DNA of 12,944 bases from an uncultured Clostridia bacterium (GTDB lineage: Bacteria > Bacillota > Clostridia > Christensenellales > UBA1242). The stretch lies in NCBI GenBank assembly GCA_937893125.1, contig CALBHW010000041.1, positions 1 to 12,944 on the forward strand, in the 5' to 3' direction. The stretch's first letter is position 1. Every line of letters begins with the position of its first letter. Below are positions 5,750-12,862 of this stretch, piece by piece. The notes under the pieces were generated by a model. The model was given only the letters and a program-made list of their open reading frames with translations, did not search any database and was not told the DNA's origin. Position numbers and translations under genes: made by a program.

Positions 5750-8700
5750 ATGTTTGAACTAAACAATTTTGATTCTATGAGAATTGGTATCGCTTCGCCA
5801 GAAAAAATTAGGTCGTGGAGTTATGGGGAAGTTACCAAGCCAGAGACAATCAACTATCGTACCTTGAAGCCAGAGAGAGACGGCCTTTTTTGCGAAAGGA
5901 TTTTCGGGCCAAGGAAGAATTGGGAATGTTCTTGCGGAAAGTACAAGAGAATCAGGTATAAAGGCGTCGTGTGCGATAAGTGTGGTGTTGAAGTTACACA
6001 TTCGACAGTTAGGCGTGAAAGAATGGGGCACATTGAACTTGCTACCCCAGTTAGTCACATATGGTTTTTTAGGGGAACTCCATCTCGTATCGGAACCATT
6101 CTTGACATCTCGCCAAAAGCGCTAGAACAAGTGCTTTATTATGTCAACTACATCGTTATCGACCCTAAAAAGACACCATTTGTTTATAAACAAGTCATTA
6201 CAGATAAAGAATATCGTGATGCGCTTGACGAATATGGTCAAGACTCCTTTAAGGCGGGAATGGGTGCTGAGGCAATTAAGACTTTGCTATCCCAAATCGA
6301 CCTTGAAAAGGAATATAAGGAACTTAGAGAAGTTATTAAGACTGCAAAAGGTCAAAAGAAATTAAAGGCTGTTAAACACCTTGAAATCGTTGACGACTTC
6401 TTAAAGAGCGGAAATAAGCCAGAATGGATGATTATGGATGTTATTCCAGTTATTCCACCTGACCTTAGACCTATGGTCCAACTTGACGGCGGAAGATTTG
6501 CCACAAGTGACTTAAACGACCTATATAGAAGAGTTATCAATAGAAATAACCGTCTTAAAAAGCTTATCGAACTTGGCGCTCCTGATGTTATTATCCGTAA
6601 CGAAAAGAGAATGCTCCAAGAAGCAGTTGACGCGCTTATTGAAAACGGAAAACGTGGCAAGGCTATTCAAGGACCAAAACAAAGAGATTTGAAGTCTTTG
6701 ACAGCAATGCTCCGCGGAAAACAAGGGCGTTTCCGTCAAAACTTGCTAGGAAAAAGAGTCGACTACTCAGGCCGTTCGGTTATTGTCGTTGGGCCTGAAC
6801 TTAAAATTTATCAATGCGGTCTACCAAAAGAAATGGCTCTTGAACTTTTCAAACCTTTCATTATGCACAGACTTGTCGAAATGAACGACACTCATAACAT
6901 TAAGACTGCAAAGAGAATTATTGAAAGAGAAAAACCTATCGTTTGGGACGTTTTGGACGAAGTTATTAAAGACCACCCTGTTCTTTTGAACCGTGCTCCT
7001 ACACTTCACAGACTTGGTATCCAAGCGTTTGAACCTGTCCTTTGTGAGGGAAGAGCGATTAAACTTCACCCACTTGTTTGTGTGGGCTTCAACGCTGACT
7101 TCGACGGCGACCAAATGCCTATTCACGTTCCACTTTCACTTGAAGCGAGAGCGGAAGCGCGTATGATTATGCTTGCAAGCAACAACGTCTTAAAACCAGC
7201 CGACGGACAACCTGTTATGACACCACAACAAGATATTGTTCTTGGATGTTACTACTTGACTGTCGACAAGCCAAACGCTTTGAATGCGGGAAGTGCCTAC
7301 AAAGACGAAGATGAAGCAATTATGGCGTATCAAACGAAGAATCTTGAACTTCAAAGCAAGATTATCGTTAGACGTACCGTTGACTTTAACGGTGAAAAAA
7401 TTACTGGAAAAGTAGAGACAACTGTTGGTAGAATTTTGTTCAACCATTGCATTCCACAAAATATTGGCTTTATTGATAGGTCAAAGAGAGAAAATGCTCT
7501 TAGATACGAAGTCGAAGGGGCAGTTTCTAAGAAAGTTTTGGGGCAAGTTGTTGCTAACACATATAATAAACTCGGTCCAACTCCAACTGTTATTATGCTT
7601 GACAAAATCAAGGAACTTGGATACAAATATTCCACAATCGGCGCTATTACGGTTAATGTTTACGATATGAGAGAACCACAAGAAAAGGCTCAACTCATTG
7701 CCGAAGCGGATGCAAAAGTTCTTGAGAACGAAAAGGCGTTTAGACGCGGACTTATTTCGTTTGACGAAAAAATTAACAAAAACATTACAATTTGGAATGA
7801 AACAACTGAAAAAGTTAAAGACGCAGTTTTAAATAGTTTTGACGCGCTTAACCCTGTTAAAATGATGATTTCATCGGGCGCTCGTGGTAACCCTTCTCAC
7901 GTTAACCAGCTTTGCGGAATGCGTGGAATTATCGCAAGTACATCGGCTATTAAAATTGACATTCCTGTTAAATCTTGTTTTAGAACAGGTCTTACTCCAA
8001 TCGACTATTTCTTGTCATCTCGTGGTGGACGTAAAGGTCTTGCTGATACGGCTCTTAAAACGGCTGACTCGGGTTATTTGACTCGTAGGCTTGTTGATGT
8101 TGCGCAAGAAGTTGTTGTAACTGAAGATGACTGTTTCAAAAATCTCGGCGAAAAGACAAAAGGCCTTGTCGTTGGTGATATTATTGAAGATAAGACGGTT
8201 GTTGAAAAATTGGAGGACAGAATTTCAGGTCGTGTTGCAGTCAATGATGTTATTGACCCTAAGACAAAAGAAGTCATTGTTAAAGCAAACGAAATGATTT
8301 TACCAGAGCAAGCAAAGGCTATTGTCAACGCAGGAATTACGCAAGTTGAAATTAGAACCCTTCTTACTTGTAAAGCAAAACACGGTGTTTGTGCAAAATG
8401 CTACGGCAGAAATATGGCAAGCAACCAAATGGTTAGCATTGGTGAAGCGGTTGGTACAATCGCTGCTCAAAGTATCGGTGAACCTGGTACACAGCTTACA
8501 ATGAGAACATTCCACACTGGTGGTGTTGCGGCTGCGGCTGATATCACGAAAGGTCTTCCTCGTGTCGAAGAAATTTTCGAAGCAAGGCGACCAAAAGGTG
8601 AAGCAATTATCAGTGAAGTAGCTGGTAAAGTTAAAGTTGAAGACAGTGGCGAAAGATATAAGATTACTATCCTTTCAAGTGAAGGAGATGTAGAATATAT

Positions 8701-9346
8701 GACTCCACCTAAGAACAAAACTGTTTTGGCTGTTAAAACTGGCGACAGTGTTGCTGTCGGACAAAGATTGACATCGGGTTCAATCTATCCAAACGACATT
8801 TTAAGAGTTATTGGTCTTCGTGGTGTTCAAGAATATCTTTTGAGAGAAGTTTTGAGCGTTTATAGACTTCAAGATGTCCGTATCAACGCAAAACACGTCG
8901 AAATTATTATTCGTCAAATGCTTAGAAAGGTTAAAATTGAAGACCCAGGCGATTCAGAACTTTTGCCAGGCGCAATGCTTGAACTTCAAGAGTATGAAGA
9001 AATCAATAAGAACATCTTAATGAACGGCGGAAAACCAGCAACAGCAAAGAGAGTTCTTCTTGGTATCACAAATGCTTCACTTGCAACAGAATCATTCTTG
9101 TCTGCTGCGTCATTCCAAGAAACATCAAGAGTTTTGACGGAAGCAGCGGTTAAAGGTAAAGTTGATAAGCTACTTGGACTTAAAGAAAACATTATGATAG
9201 GTAAACTTATCCCAGCTGGTACTGGAATGAAAGAGTATAAGGAAGTCTATCCAGAAGTTTCAAAAAATTGGCTTGAAAAAGAAGCACAAAAACGCGAACA
9301 AGAAAGACTAGAAAGAGAAAAAGCTGAAATGATGGCTAACGACTAG
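5750..9346 (+). CDS. rpoC: DNA-directed RNA polymerase subunit beta-prime
   Basis: The 1198-residue catalytic subunit of RNA polymerase. ATG 5750 has AAGGAG six bases upstream. The N-terminal zinc ribbon has C60, C62, C75 and C78. The double-psi barrel catalytic loop NADFDGDQM spans residues 448-456, with Mg-binding D450, D452 and D454. The bridge-helix region (GLADTALKTADSGYLTRRL) follows, then a second zinc site with C795, C874, C881 and C884, and the trigger loop TQLTMRTFHTGG with R919 and H922. All catalytic and zinc residues are intact, and length matches Gram-positive beta-prime without lineage inserts. The last 30 residues are charged and helix-prone. Residue 84, just after the ribbon (VTHSTV), is His where many Gram-positives have Lys or Arg. 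It is co-transcribed with rpoB across a 134-base structured spacer and ends at a strong terminator; rpsL, rpsG and fusA do not follow. Confidence 0.99.
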   Translation: MFELNNFDSMRIGIASPEKIRSWSYGEVTKPETINYRTLKPERDGLFCERIFGPRKNWECSCGKYKRIRYKGVVCDKCGVEVTHSTVRRERMGHIELATPVSHIWFFRGTPSRIGTILDISPKALEQVLYYVNYIVIDPKKTPFVYKQVITDKEYRDALDEYGQDSFKAGMGAEAIKTLLSQIDLEKEYKELREVIKTAKGQKKLKAVKHLEIVDDFLKSGNKPEWMIMDVIPVIPPDLRPMVQLDGGRFATSDLNDLYRRVINRNNRLKKLIELGAPDVIIRNEKRMLQEAVDALIENGKRGKAIQGPKQRDLKSLTAMLRGKQGRFRQNLLGKRVDYSGRSVIVVGPELKIYQCGLPKEMALELFKPFIMHRLVEMNDTHNIKTAKRIIEREKPIVWDVLDEVIKDHPVLLNRAPTLHRLGIQAFEPVLCEGRAIKLHPLVCVGFNADFDGDQMPIHVPLSLEARAEARMIMLASNNVLKPADGQPVMTPQQDIVLGCYYLTVDKPNALNAGSAYKDEDEAIMAYQTKNLELQSKIIVRRTVDFNGEKITGKVETTVGRILFNHCIPQNIGFIDRSKRENALRYEVEGAVSKKVLGQVVANTYNKLGPTPTVIMLDKIKELGYKYSTIGAITVNVYDMREPQEKAQLIAEADAKVLENEKAFRRGLISFDEKINKNITIWNETTEKVKDAVLNSFDALNPVKMMISSGARGNPSHVNQLCGMRGIIASTSAIKIDIPVKSCFRTGLTPIDYFLSSRGGRKGLADTALKTADSGYLTRRLVDVAQEVVVTEDDCFKNLGEKTKGLVVGDIIEDKTVVEKLEDRISGRVAVNDVIDPKTKEVIVKANEMILPEQAKAIVNAGITQVEIRTLLTCKAKHGVCAKCYGRNMASNQMVSIGEAVGTIAAQSIGEPGTQLTMRTFHTGGVAAAADITKGLPRVEEIFEARRPKGEAIISEVAGKVKVEDSGERYKITILSSEGDVEYMTPPKNKTVLAVKTGDSVAVGQRLTSGSIYPNDILRVIGLRGVQEYLLREVLSVYRLQDVRINAKHVEIIIRQMLRKVKIEDPGDSELLPGAMLELQEYEEINKNILMNGGKPATAKRVLLGITNASLATESFLSAASFQETSRVLTEAAVKGKVDKLLGLKENIMIGKLIPAGTGMKEYKEVYPEVSKNWLEKEAQKREQERLEREKAEMMAND

Positions 9347-9356
9347 TTTTTAAAAC

Positions 9357-9395
9357 AAAAGGCTCTTTTTTACTTGGCAAATTTGGGCCTTTTTT
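9357..9395 (+). terminator. Intrinsic terminator of the rpoBC operon
   Basis: AAAAGGCTC (9357-9365) pairs with GGGCCTTTT (9385-9393), nine pairs including one T-G wobble, followed by six T (9390-9395). It starts 10 bases after the rpoC stop codon. The 19-base loop is larger than usual. Confidence 0.85.
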
Positions 9396-9436
9396 ATAAA
9401 AAATTTATGCTTATATTTTTAAACTTAAACATTTCT

Positions 9437-9455
9437 TTTGGTGGGGGAGTGGGGG
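9437..9455 (+). repeat. G-rich motif copy upstream of the small gene, with an extra G5 run
   Basis: TTTGGTGGGGGAGT is identical to 1733-1746 and continues into a second run of five G (9451-9455). It lies about 50 bases upstream of the -35 box of the next gene. The G runs (GG, G5, G5) could support a two-tier G-quadruplex; this is inference. Confidence 0.6.
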
Positions 9456-9503
9456 CAAAATTTTCTTTTAGGGATGCATCTTTTATTGTTTTTAAAATAA
9501 CTA

Positions 9504-9532
9504 TTGACAAATGTACTAAATTGTGCTAGTAT
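9504..9532 (+). promoter_or_regulatory. Strong promoter of the small orphan gene
   Basis: Perfect TTGACA (9504-9509), a 17-base spacer and extended TGC-TAGTAT (9524-9532); TATAAT also occurs at 9530-9535. The surrounding AACTATTGAC-N12-TTGTGCTA matches the main rpoB promoter base for base in its fixed parts. Transcription should start near 9539, about 34 bases before the ATG. Confidence 0.85.
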
Positions 9533-9572
9533 AATTGCGTAATAAAAATACAACAAAAAGGGAGTATTTTTT

Positions 9573-9821
9573 ATGATAGTTAAAGATAAAAACGGACTTA
9601 GTATTTTTGACGAAAGTGTTATGAATTTGGACATTATAAAAAAACATATTGCTGAGCAAAAACCTGCTCAAACAGTCGCGCAACGAGATTACGCAGAGCC
9701 AAAGCAAATGAATAGTTTTGAAGATGAGTTCGGTCGTGTTTGTTACGGCGAAGAAAAGTGCGCCGATTATGTAAACAGCCTTTATCAAATGGGGCTTGAC
9801 GAACAAGATTTCGCAAGATAA
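9573..9821 (+). CDS. Small acidic hypothetical protein with its own promoter and terminator
   Basis: An 82-residue protein that I do not recognise. The start is well supported: AAAAGGGAG lies 8 bases before ATG 9573, a strong promoter lies upstream, and a clean terminator begins 9 bases after the stop, so it is a complete single-gene transcription unit. The protein is hydrophilic and rather acidic, without signal peptide or membrane segment. It has a helix-prone N-terminal half (LDIIKKHIAEQK, residues 19-30), a charged middle, and a C-terminal part with two cysteines spaced CYGEEKC (57-63) and a likely final helix (residues 64-80). Two cysteines alone do not establish metal binding. The promoter core and the G-rich upstream motif are shared with rpoB, suggesting expression in parallel with RNA polymerase; a role in transcription or growth control is only a guess. 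Confidence 0.85.
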   Translation: MIVKDKNGLSIFDESVMNLDIIKKHIAEQKPAQTVAQRDYAEPKQMNSFEDEFGRVCYGEEKCADYVNSLYQMGLDEQDFAR

Positions 9822-9829
9822 ATTTTAGA

Positions 9830-9859
9830 CTACGGAGAATTTTCTTCGTAGATTTTTTT
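9830..9859 (+). terminator. Intrinsic terminator of the small gene
   Basis: CTACGGAGA (9830-9838) pairs with TCTTCGTAG (9843-9851), nine pairs with one G-T wobble around an ATTT loop, followed by seven T (9853-9859). Confidence 0.92.
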
Positions 9860-9863
9860 ATTT

Positions 9864-9925
9864 AGTCTTTTGTATTAAACTTTGTCTATTTAAACAGTCG
9901 CTATGATTGACAAAATATAAAGACT
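9864..9925 (+). other. Two-part inverted repeat, possible structured RNA
   Basis: AGTCTTT (9864-9870) can pair with AAAGACT (9919-9925), and inside it TTTGTC (9881-9886) with GACAAA (9909-9914), leaving an asymmetric internal loop and a 22-base apical loop. It sits just after a terminator and has no clear promoter of its own. The pairing may be chance in AT-rich DNA. Confidence 0.3.
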
Positions 9926-9993
9926 TAGATGTTGGCGTTTCTAATTGATGCATTTGCAGTTAATGTTTATGATTTCAAAAAAAATTCTATTTT

Positions 9994-10013
9994 GCGACAC
10001 AAAAATGTGTTGC
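9994..10013. promoter_or_regulatory. Palindrome overlapping the -35 box of the membrane-protein promoter
   Basis: GCGACACA (9994-10001) pairs with TGTGTTGC (10006-10013) around AAAA, with one G-T wobble as RNA. It overlaps the -35 hexamer (10010-10015) and has no T-run of terminator length, so a repressor or activator site is plausible. Confidence 0.45.
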
Positions 10014-10038
10014 TTTAAAAGGACAAATTTTATATAAT
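10010..10038 (+). promoter_or_regulatory. Promoter predicting a leaderless mRNA
   Basis: TTGCTT (10010-10015), a 17-base spacer and a perfect TATAAT (10033-10038). The expected start of transcription, 6-7 bases after the -10 box, falls on or next to the A of ATG 10045, leaving no leader and no room for a ribosome-binding site. Confidence 0.65.
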
Positions 10039-10044
10039 AACACT

Positions 10045-11709
10045 ATGGATAAAAAAGAGTTTAATAGTAACTATTCGATGTCAAGACAAAGTCCATTTAG
10101 AATTAAGTGGTTTGGGCTTTTTGTTGCGATGTTTTGGGCGTTTTTTGTGGCGCTCGCACTGAGCAATGTGGTCAGTCCTTATTTGTCGCAAATTATAAAC
10201 GGACTTTTGAATGGTATTACACCACTTCTAATTGGTGTAGTTATTGCCTTTATTTTTCATAGACTCGTTGATTTTACAGAAAATGTTATATTAAAGAATG
10301 CTTTTAAAAATAGTCCTTTTAAGTTTGGGATAAAAAGGGCGATTTCTATTACTCTTGTTATGCTTATTTTGGTGGGCTTTATTGTCATTATTTTTGCTAT
10401 ACTTATTCCAAAAATTATCGCAATTGTGCAAGAACTCACAACAGGTGGCGGTGACGGCTGGACGCAAATGGTTAACAATGTTATAAACGAAATTTGCGCA
10501 CTTATCCAAAGGTGGTTTGGGGCGGAAGTCGACCAAACAAGTATTAGAAATTTGCTCAAAACTCTTTTTGAAAGTTTAAAGCAAACAATTGACAATATCG
10601 GCGACCTTATGACCATTTCTATGAGCGTTGTGACGGGCGCGTTTAACTTCCTTATGGGGCTTTTGTTGTCTATATTGATGCTCAAAGACAAGGAAAAAAT
10701 TACAAAATTTACGCGTCGTTTTGTGTACGCCAATTTCAAAAAAGAGCGAGCAGACGAACTTTGCGTTATGGCTAGAAACGCTAATAAAATTTTGTTTGAT
10801 TATGTTATTTGCAAACTTATCGAATTTTCAATTTTGTTTGTGTCGCTTGGAATAACTTATTCCATTATGGGGCTCAAATTTACCTGGGAAAACGCCCTTA
10901 TTATAGGTATTTTTAACTTTATTCCTTATTTTGGTATTTATATCGGCGCGGTGCCCGCGGTTTTGCTTACCTTAATTTTCAATTCCGTCGACTCAGCACT
11001 CTATATGATTTTAGCAACCGTTATCATTACAACACTTGAATTTAACATCCTTATTCCTATCATAACGGGTAATAAATTGAAAGTCAGCTCACTTGTTATT
11101 GCAAGTTCAATCATTATTGGCGGGGCGATGTTTGGTATTTTGGGTATGCTTTTTGCGCCACCAATCGCAGCGATTATCAGTGTTATTGTGACGGGGAATA
11201 TTGAACTTAAAGAAAACCATATGCGCTATGTTATGGAACTCAACGCTTCGCGGGAAAAGCAAATGGCGGAACAAAAGCACAATATGGAACTTCCGTCAGG
11301 TGATAGGTCGGGGAAAACCACACCAAAGCGCGTTGTAAAATCAAAAAAACAAGTGGAAAATTCGTTAAATGCAGGCGTTTCAATTTCAAGTGTTGAACCT
11401 AGCGAGATTGAAAAAACACCTAAAAAGAGAAGTAGAAAAATCGAAATGGGCGTTGAAAATAGCCCCGAAACTCAAATAACAATTGACGAATATGTGGTGC
11501 CTGCGGAGGTTGAAACACCAAAACAAAAGAAAATTGTTAAAAAGGATTCCGAAAAATCTATAGAAGCTGAAGAAACAGCAAATAAAGAAATAGAAAAACC
11601 AGCTCAAAAGCCAAAATCAAGGGCTAAAAAAACAACAAAAAAAGTATCTAGTGACGACACTTTAAAAGAAAACTTGGTTGAAACTGAGACGAAAACGGAT
11701 AAAGAATAA
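10045..11709 (+). CDS. AI-2E/PerM-family membrane transport protein with a charged C-terminal tail
   Basis: A 554-residue integral membrane protein of the AI-2E family transporter (PerM-like) group, whose members export or exchange small solutes; the substrate cannot be told from sequence. Hydrophobic segments lie at about residues 22-43, 52-75, 98-125, 188-213, 257-276, 284-312, 318-340 and 350-384. The family core near the C-terminal membrane half includes NFIPYFGIYIGAVPA (291-305) and the GGAMFGILGMLFAPPIAAI segment (359-377). The hydrophilic stretch between segments three and four is the family's usual external region. After residue about 388 comes a low-complexity, Lys/Glu-rich cytoplasmic tail of about 165 residues (many KK, PK and KS runs), beyond the normal family length of 340-400. 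There is no ribosome-binding site at ATG 10045; the promoter spacing implies leaderless translation. Met12 is an alternative start but also lacks such a site. trpS follows 25 bases downstream and is probably co-transcribed. Confidence 0.88.
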   Translation: MDKKEFNSNYSMSRQSPFRIKWFGLFVAMFWAFFVALALSNVVSPYLSQIINGLLNGITPLLIGVVIAFIFHRLVDFTENVILKNAFKNSPFKFGIKRAISITLVMLILVGFIVIIFAILIPKIIAIVQELTTGGGDGWTQMVNNVINEICALIQRWFGAEVDQTSIRNLLKTLFESLKQTIDNIGDLMTISMSVVTGAFNFLMGLLLSILMLKDKEKITKFTRRFVYANFKKERADELCVMARNANKILFDYVICKLIEFSILFVSLGITYSIMGLKFTWENALIIGIFNFIPYFGIYIGAVPAVLLTLIFNSVDSALYMILATVIITTLEFNILIPIITGNKLKVSSLVIASSIIIGGAMFGILGMLFAPPIAAIISVIVTGNIELKENHMRYVMELNASREKQMAEQKHNMELPSGDRSGKTTPKRVVKSKKQVENSLNAGVSISSVEPSEIEKTPKKRSRKIEMGVENSPETQITIDEYVVPAEVETPKQKKIVKKDSEKSIEAEETANKEIEKPAQKPKSRAKKTTKKVSSDDTLKENLVETETKTDKE

Positions 11710-11734
11710 ACTATTAAAAAAAAGGAGTGTAAAA

Positions 11735-12721
11735 ATGGAAACAATTTATAGCGCGACAAAGCCTACTGGAAAATTGACCTTAGGCAATTATTTGGGAGCG
11801 ATGAAAAATTGGAAAGAAATGCAAAAGGATAATAGTTGCATTTTTGCAGTTGCAGATTTGCACTCTTTGACGATTGACATCGACAAAAAAACACTAACCG
11901 ATAATATTTATAAGCAGTTTGCAACATTTTTGGCTATGGGGCTTGACCATGAAAAATCAATTATTTATTGCCAATCACACGTAAAAGAGCACGCCGAACT
12001 CGCGTGGATTATGAATTGTAACACAAATTTTGGTGAAGCAAGTAGAATGACGCAGTTTAAAGACCATAAAGCAAAGGACAAGGTTGTGTCAGTGGGACTT
12101 TTTGCTTATCCAATGCTTATGGCGGGGGATATTTTGCTCTATAACGCGACTGTCGTGCCTGTCGGCGTCGACCAAATGCAACATATCGAAATTTGCCGTG
12201 ACATCGCGACAAGATTCAACTCAAAGTATGGCGACACTTTCATCCTTCCAAAAGGCGTCGTGCCAAAAGTCGGGGCAAAAATTATGGGACTTGTCGACCC
12301 TACAAGAAAAATGGCAAAATCGGAAAATAACGAAAATAATGTTATTTACATCGAAGATGACGACCAAACAATTAGAAGAAAGTTTAAGCGTGCGGTGACC
12401 GACAGTTTAGCAAGAATAAAATATTGCGACGAACAACCTGGGGTGTCAAATTTGCTGGTGATTTATTCGAGAATTAACGGAATTTCAATCGCGGAAGCGG
12501 AAAAACATTTTGAAGGGAAAAATTATAACGATTTAAAATCGGAAGTTGCGGAATGCGTCATAAAGGAAATCGGACCTGTAAGAGACAAAATGAACGAACT
12601 CTTAAAGGACAAAAAATACCTTGAAGAGTTGATGAGAATTGGCGCTGAAAGAGCAAGTGTAATTGCGCGAAAAACTCTTCGAAAAGTCTACAAAAGAGTC
12701 GGCTTGGTCGGAATTTATTAA
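11735..12721 (+). CDS. trpS: Tryptophanyl-tRNA synthetase
   Basis: A 328-residue class I aminoacyl-tRNA synthetase that charges tRNA-Trp; the length equals the classic Bacillus-type enzyme. ATG 11735 is chosen because AAGGAG lies 7 bases upstream; the in-frame upstream extension to 11678 overlaps the previous gene and is not family-like. The HIGH-type motif is TLGN (15-18) in PTGKLTLGNYLGA, the tryptophan-site segment ADLHSLT holds H43, D132 lies in LMAGDILLY, VPVGVDQMQH spans 141-150, and the KMSKS-type loop is KMAKS (192-196). Two substitutions stand out: Ser194 is Ala in KMAKS, and the usual Glu145 of GEDQ is Val. Neither is an obvious loss of activity. No T-box leader precedes it, since it is the second gene of the operon with the membrane protein, so tryptophan-responsive control is not evident here. 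Confidence 0.97.
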   Translation: METIYSATKPTGKLTLGNYLGAMKNWKEMQKDNSCIFAVADLHSLTIDIDKKTLTDNIYKQFATFLAMGLDHEKSIIYCQSHVKEHAELAWIMNCNTNFGEASRMTQFKDHKAKDKVVSVGLFAYPMLMAGDILLYNATVVPVGVDQMQHIEICRDIATRFNSKYGDTFILPKGVVPKVGAKIMGLVDPTRKMAKSENNENNVIYIEDDDQTIRRKFKRAVTDSLARIKYCDEQPGVSNLLVIYSRINGISIAEAEKHFEGKNYNDLKSEVAECVIKEIGPVRDKMNELLKDKKYLEELMRIGAERASVIARKTLRKVYKRVGLVGIY

Positions 12722-12735
12722 GATTTTATTAAATT

Positions 12736-12762
12736 TTGATACATTTTGGTTATGTTTATAAT
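12736..12762 (+). promoter_or_regulatory. Weak promoter candidate after trpS
   Basis: TTGATA (12736-12741) and a perfect TATAAT (12757-12762), but only 15 bases apart, two short of optimal. If active, transcription would begin near 12769 and meet the terminator at 12823-12856, making an RNA of about 88 bases with no evident reading frame. Confidence 0.3.
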
Positions 12763-12822
12763 GCAAGTGAAATACCTAATTTTGTGTTGTACACTCTTTT
12801 AAATAATAATTATAAAAAAATT

Positions 12823-12856
12823 AAGAGTAACCTTTATACTGGGTTGCTCTTTTTTT
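12823..12856. terminator. Intrinsic terminator after trpS, usable in both directions
   Basis: AAGAGTAACC (12823-12832) pairs with GGTTGCTCTT (12842-12851), ten pairs with one T-G wobble, followed by T to 12856. On the minus strand the stem is followed by a seven-T run (complement of 12814-12820) after two A, so it could also end a gene entering from the right. An upstream ACTCTT (12792-12797) can pair with the same AAGAGT and so compete with the stem. Confidence 0.85.
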
Positions 12857-12862
12857 GTTGTT

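Noticed and set aside
11678..11734. N-terminal extension of TrpRS by 19 residues
   Set aside because: It overlaps the preceding gene and ignores the AAGGAG site correctly placed for ATG 11735; the protein from 11735 has exactly the family length.
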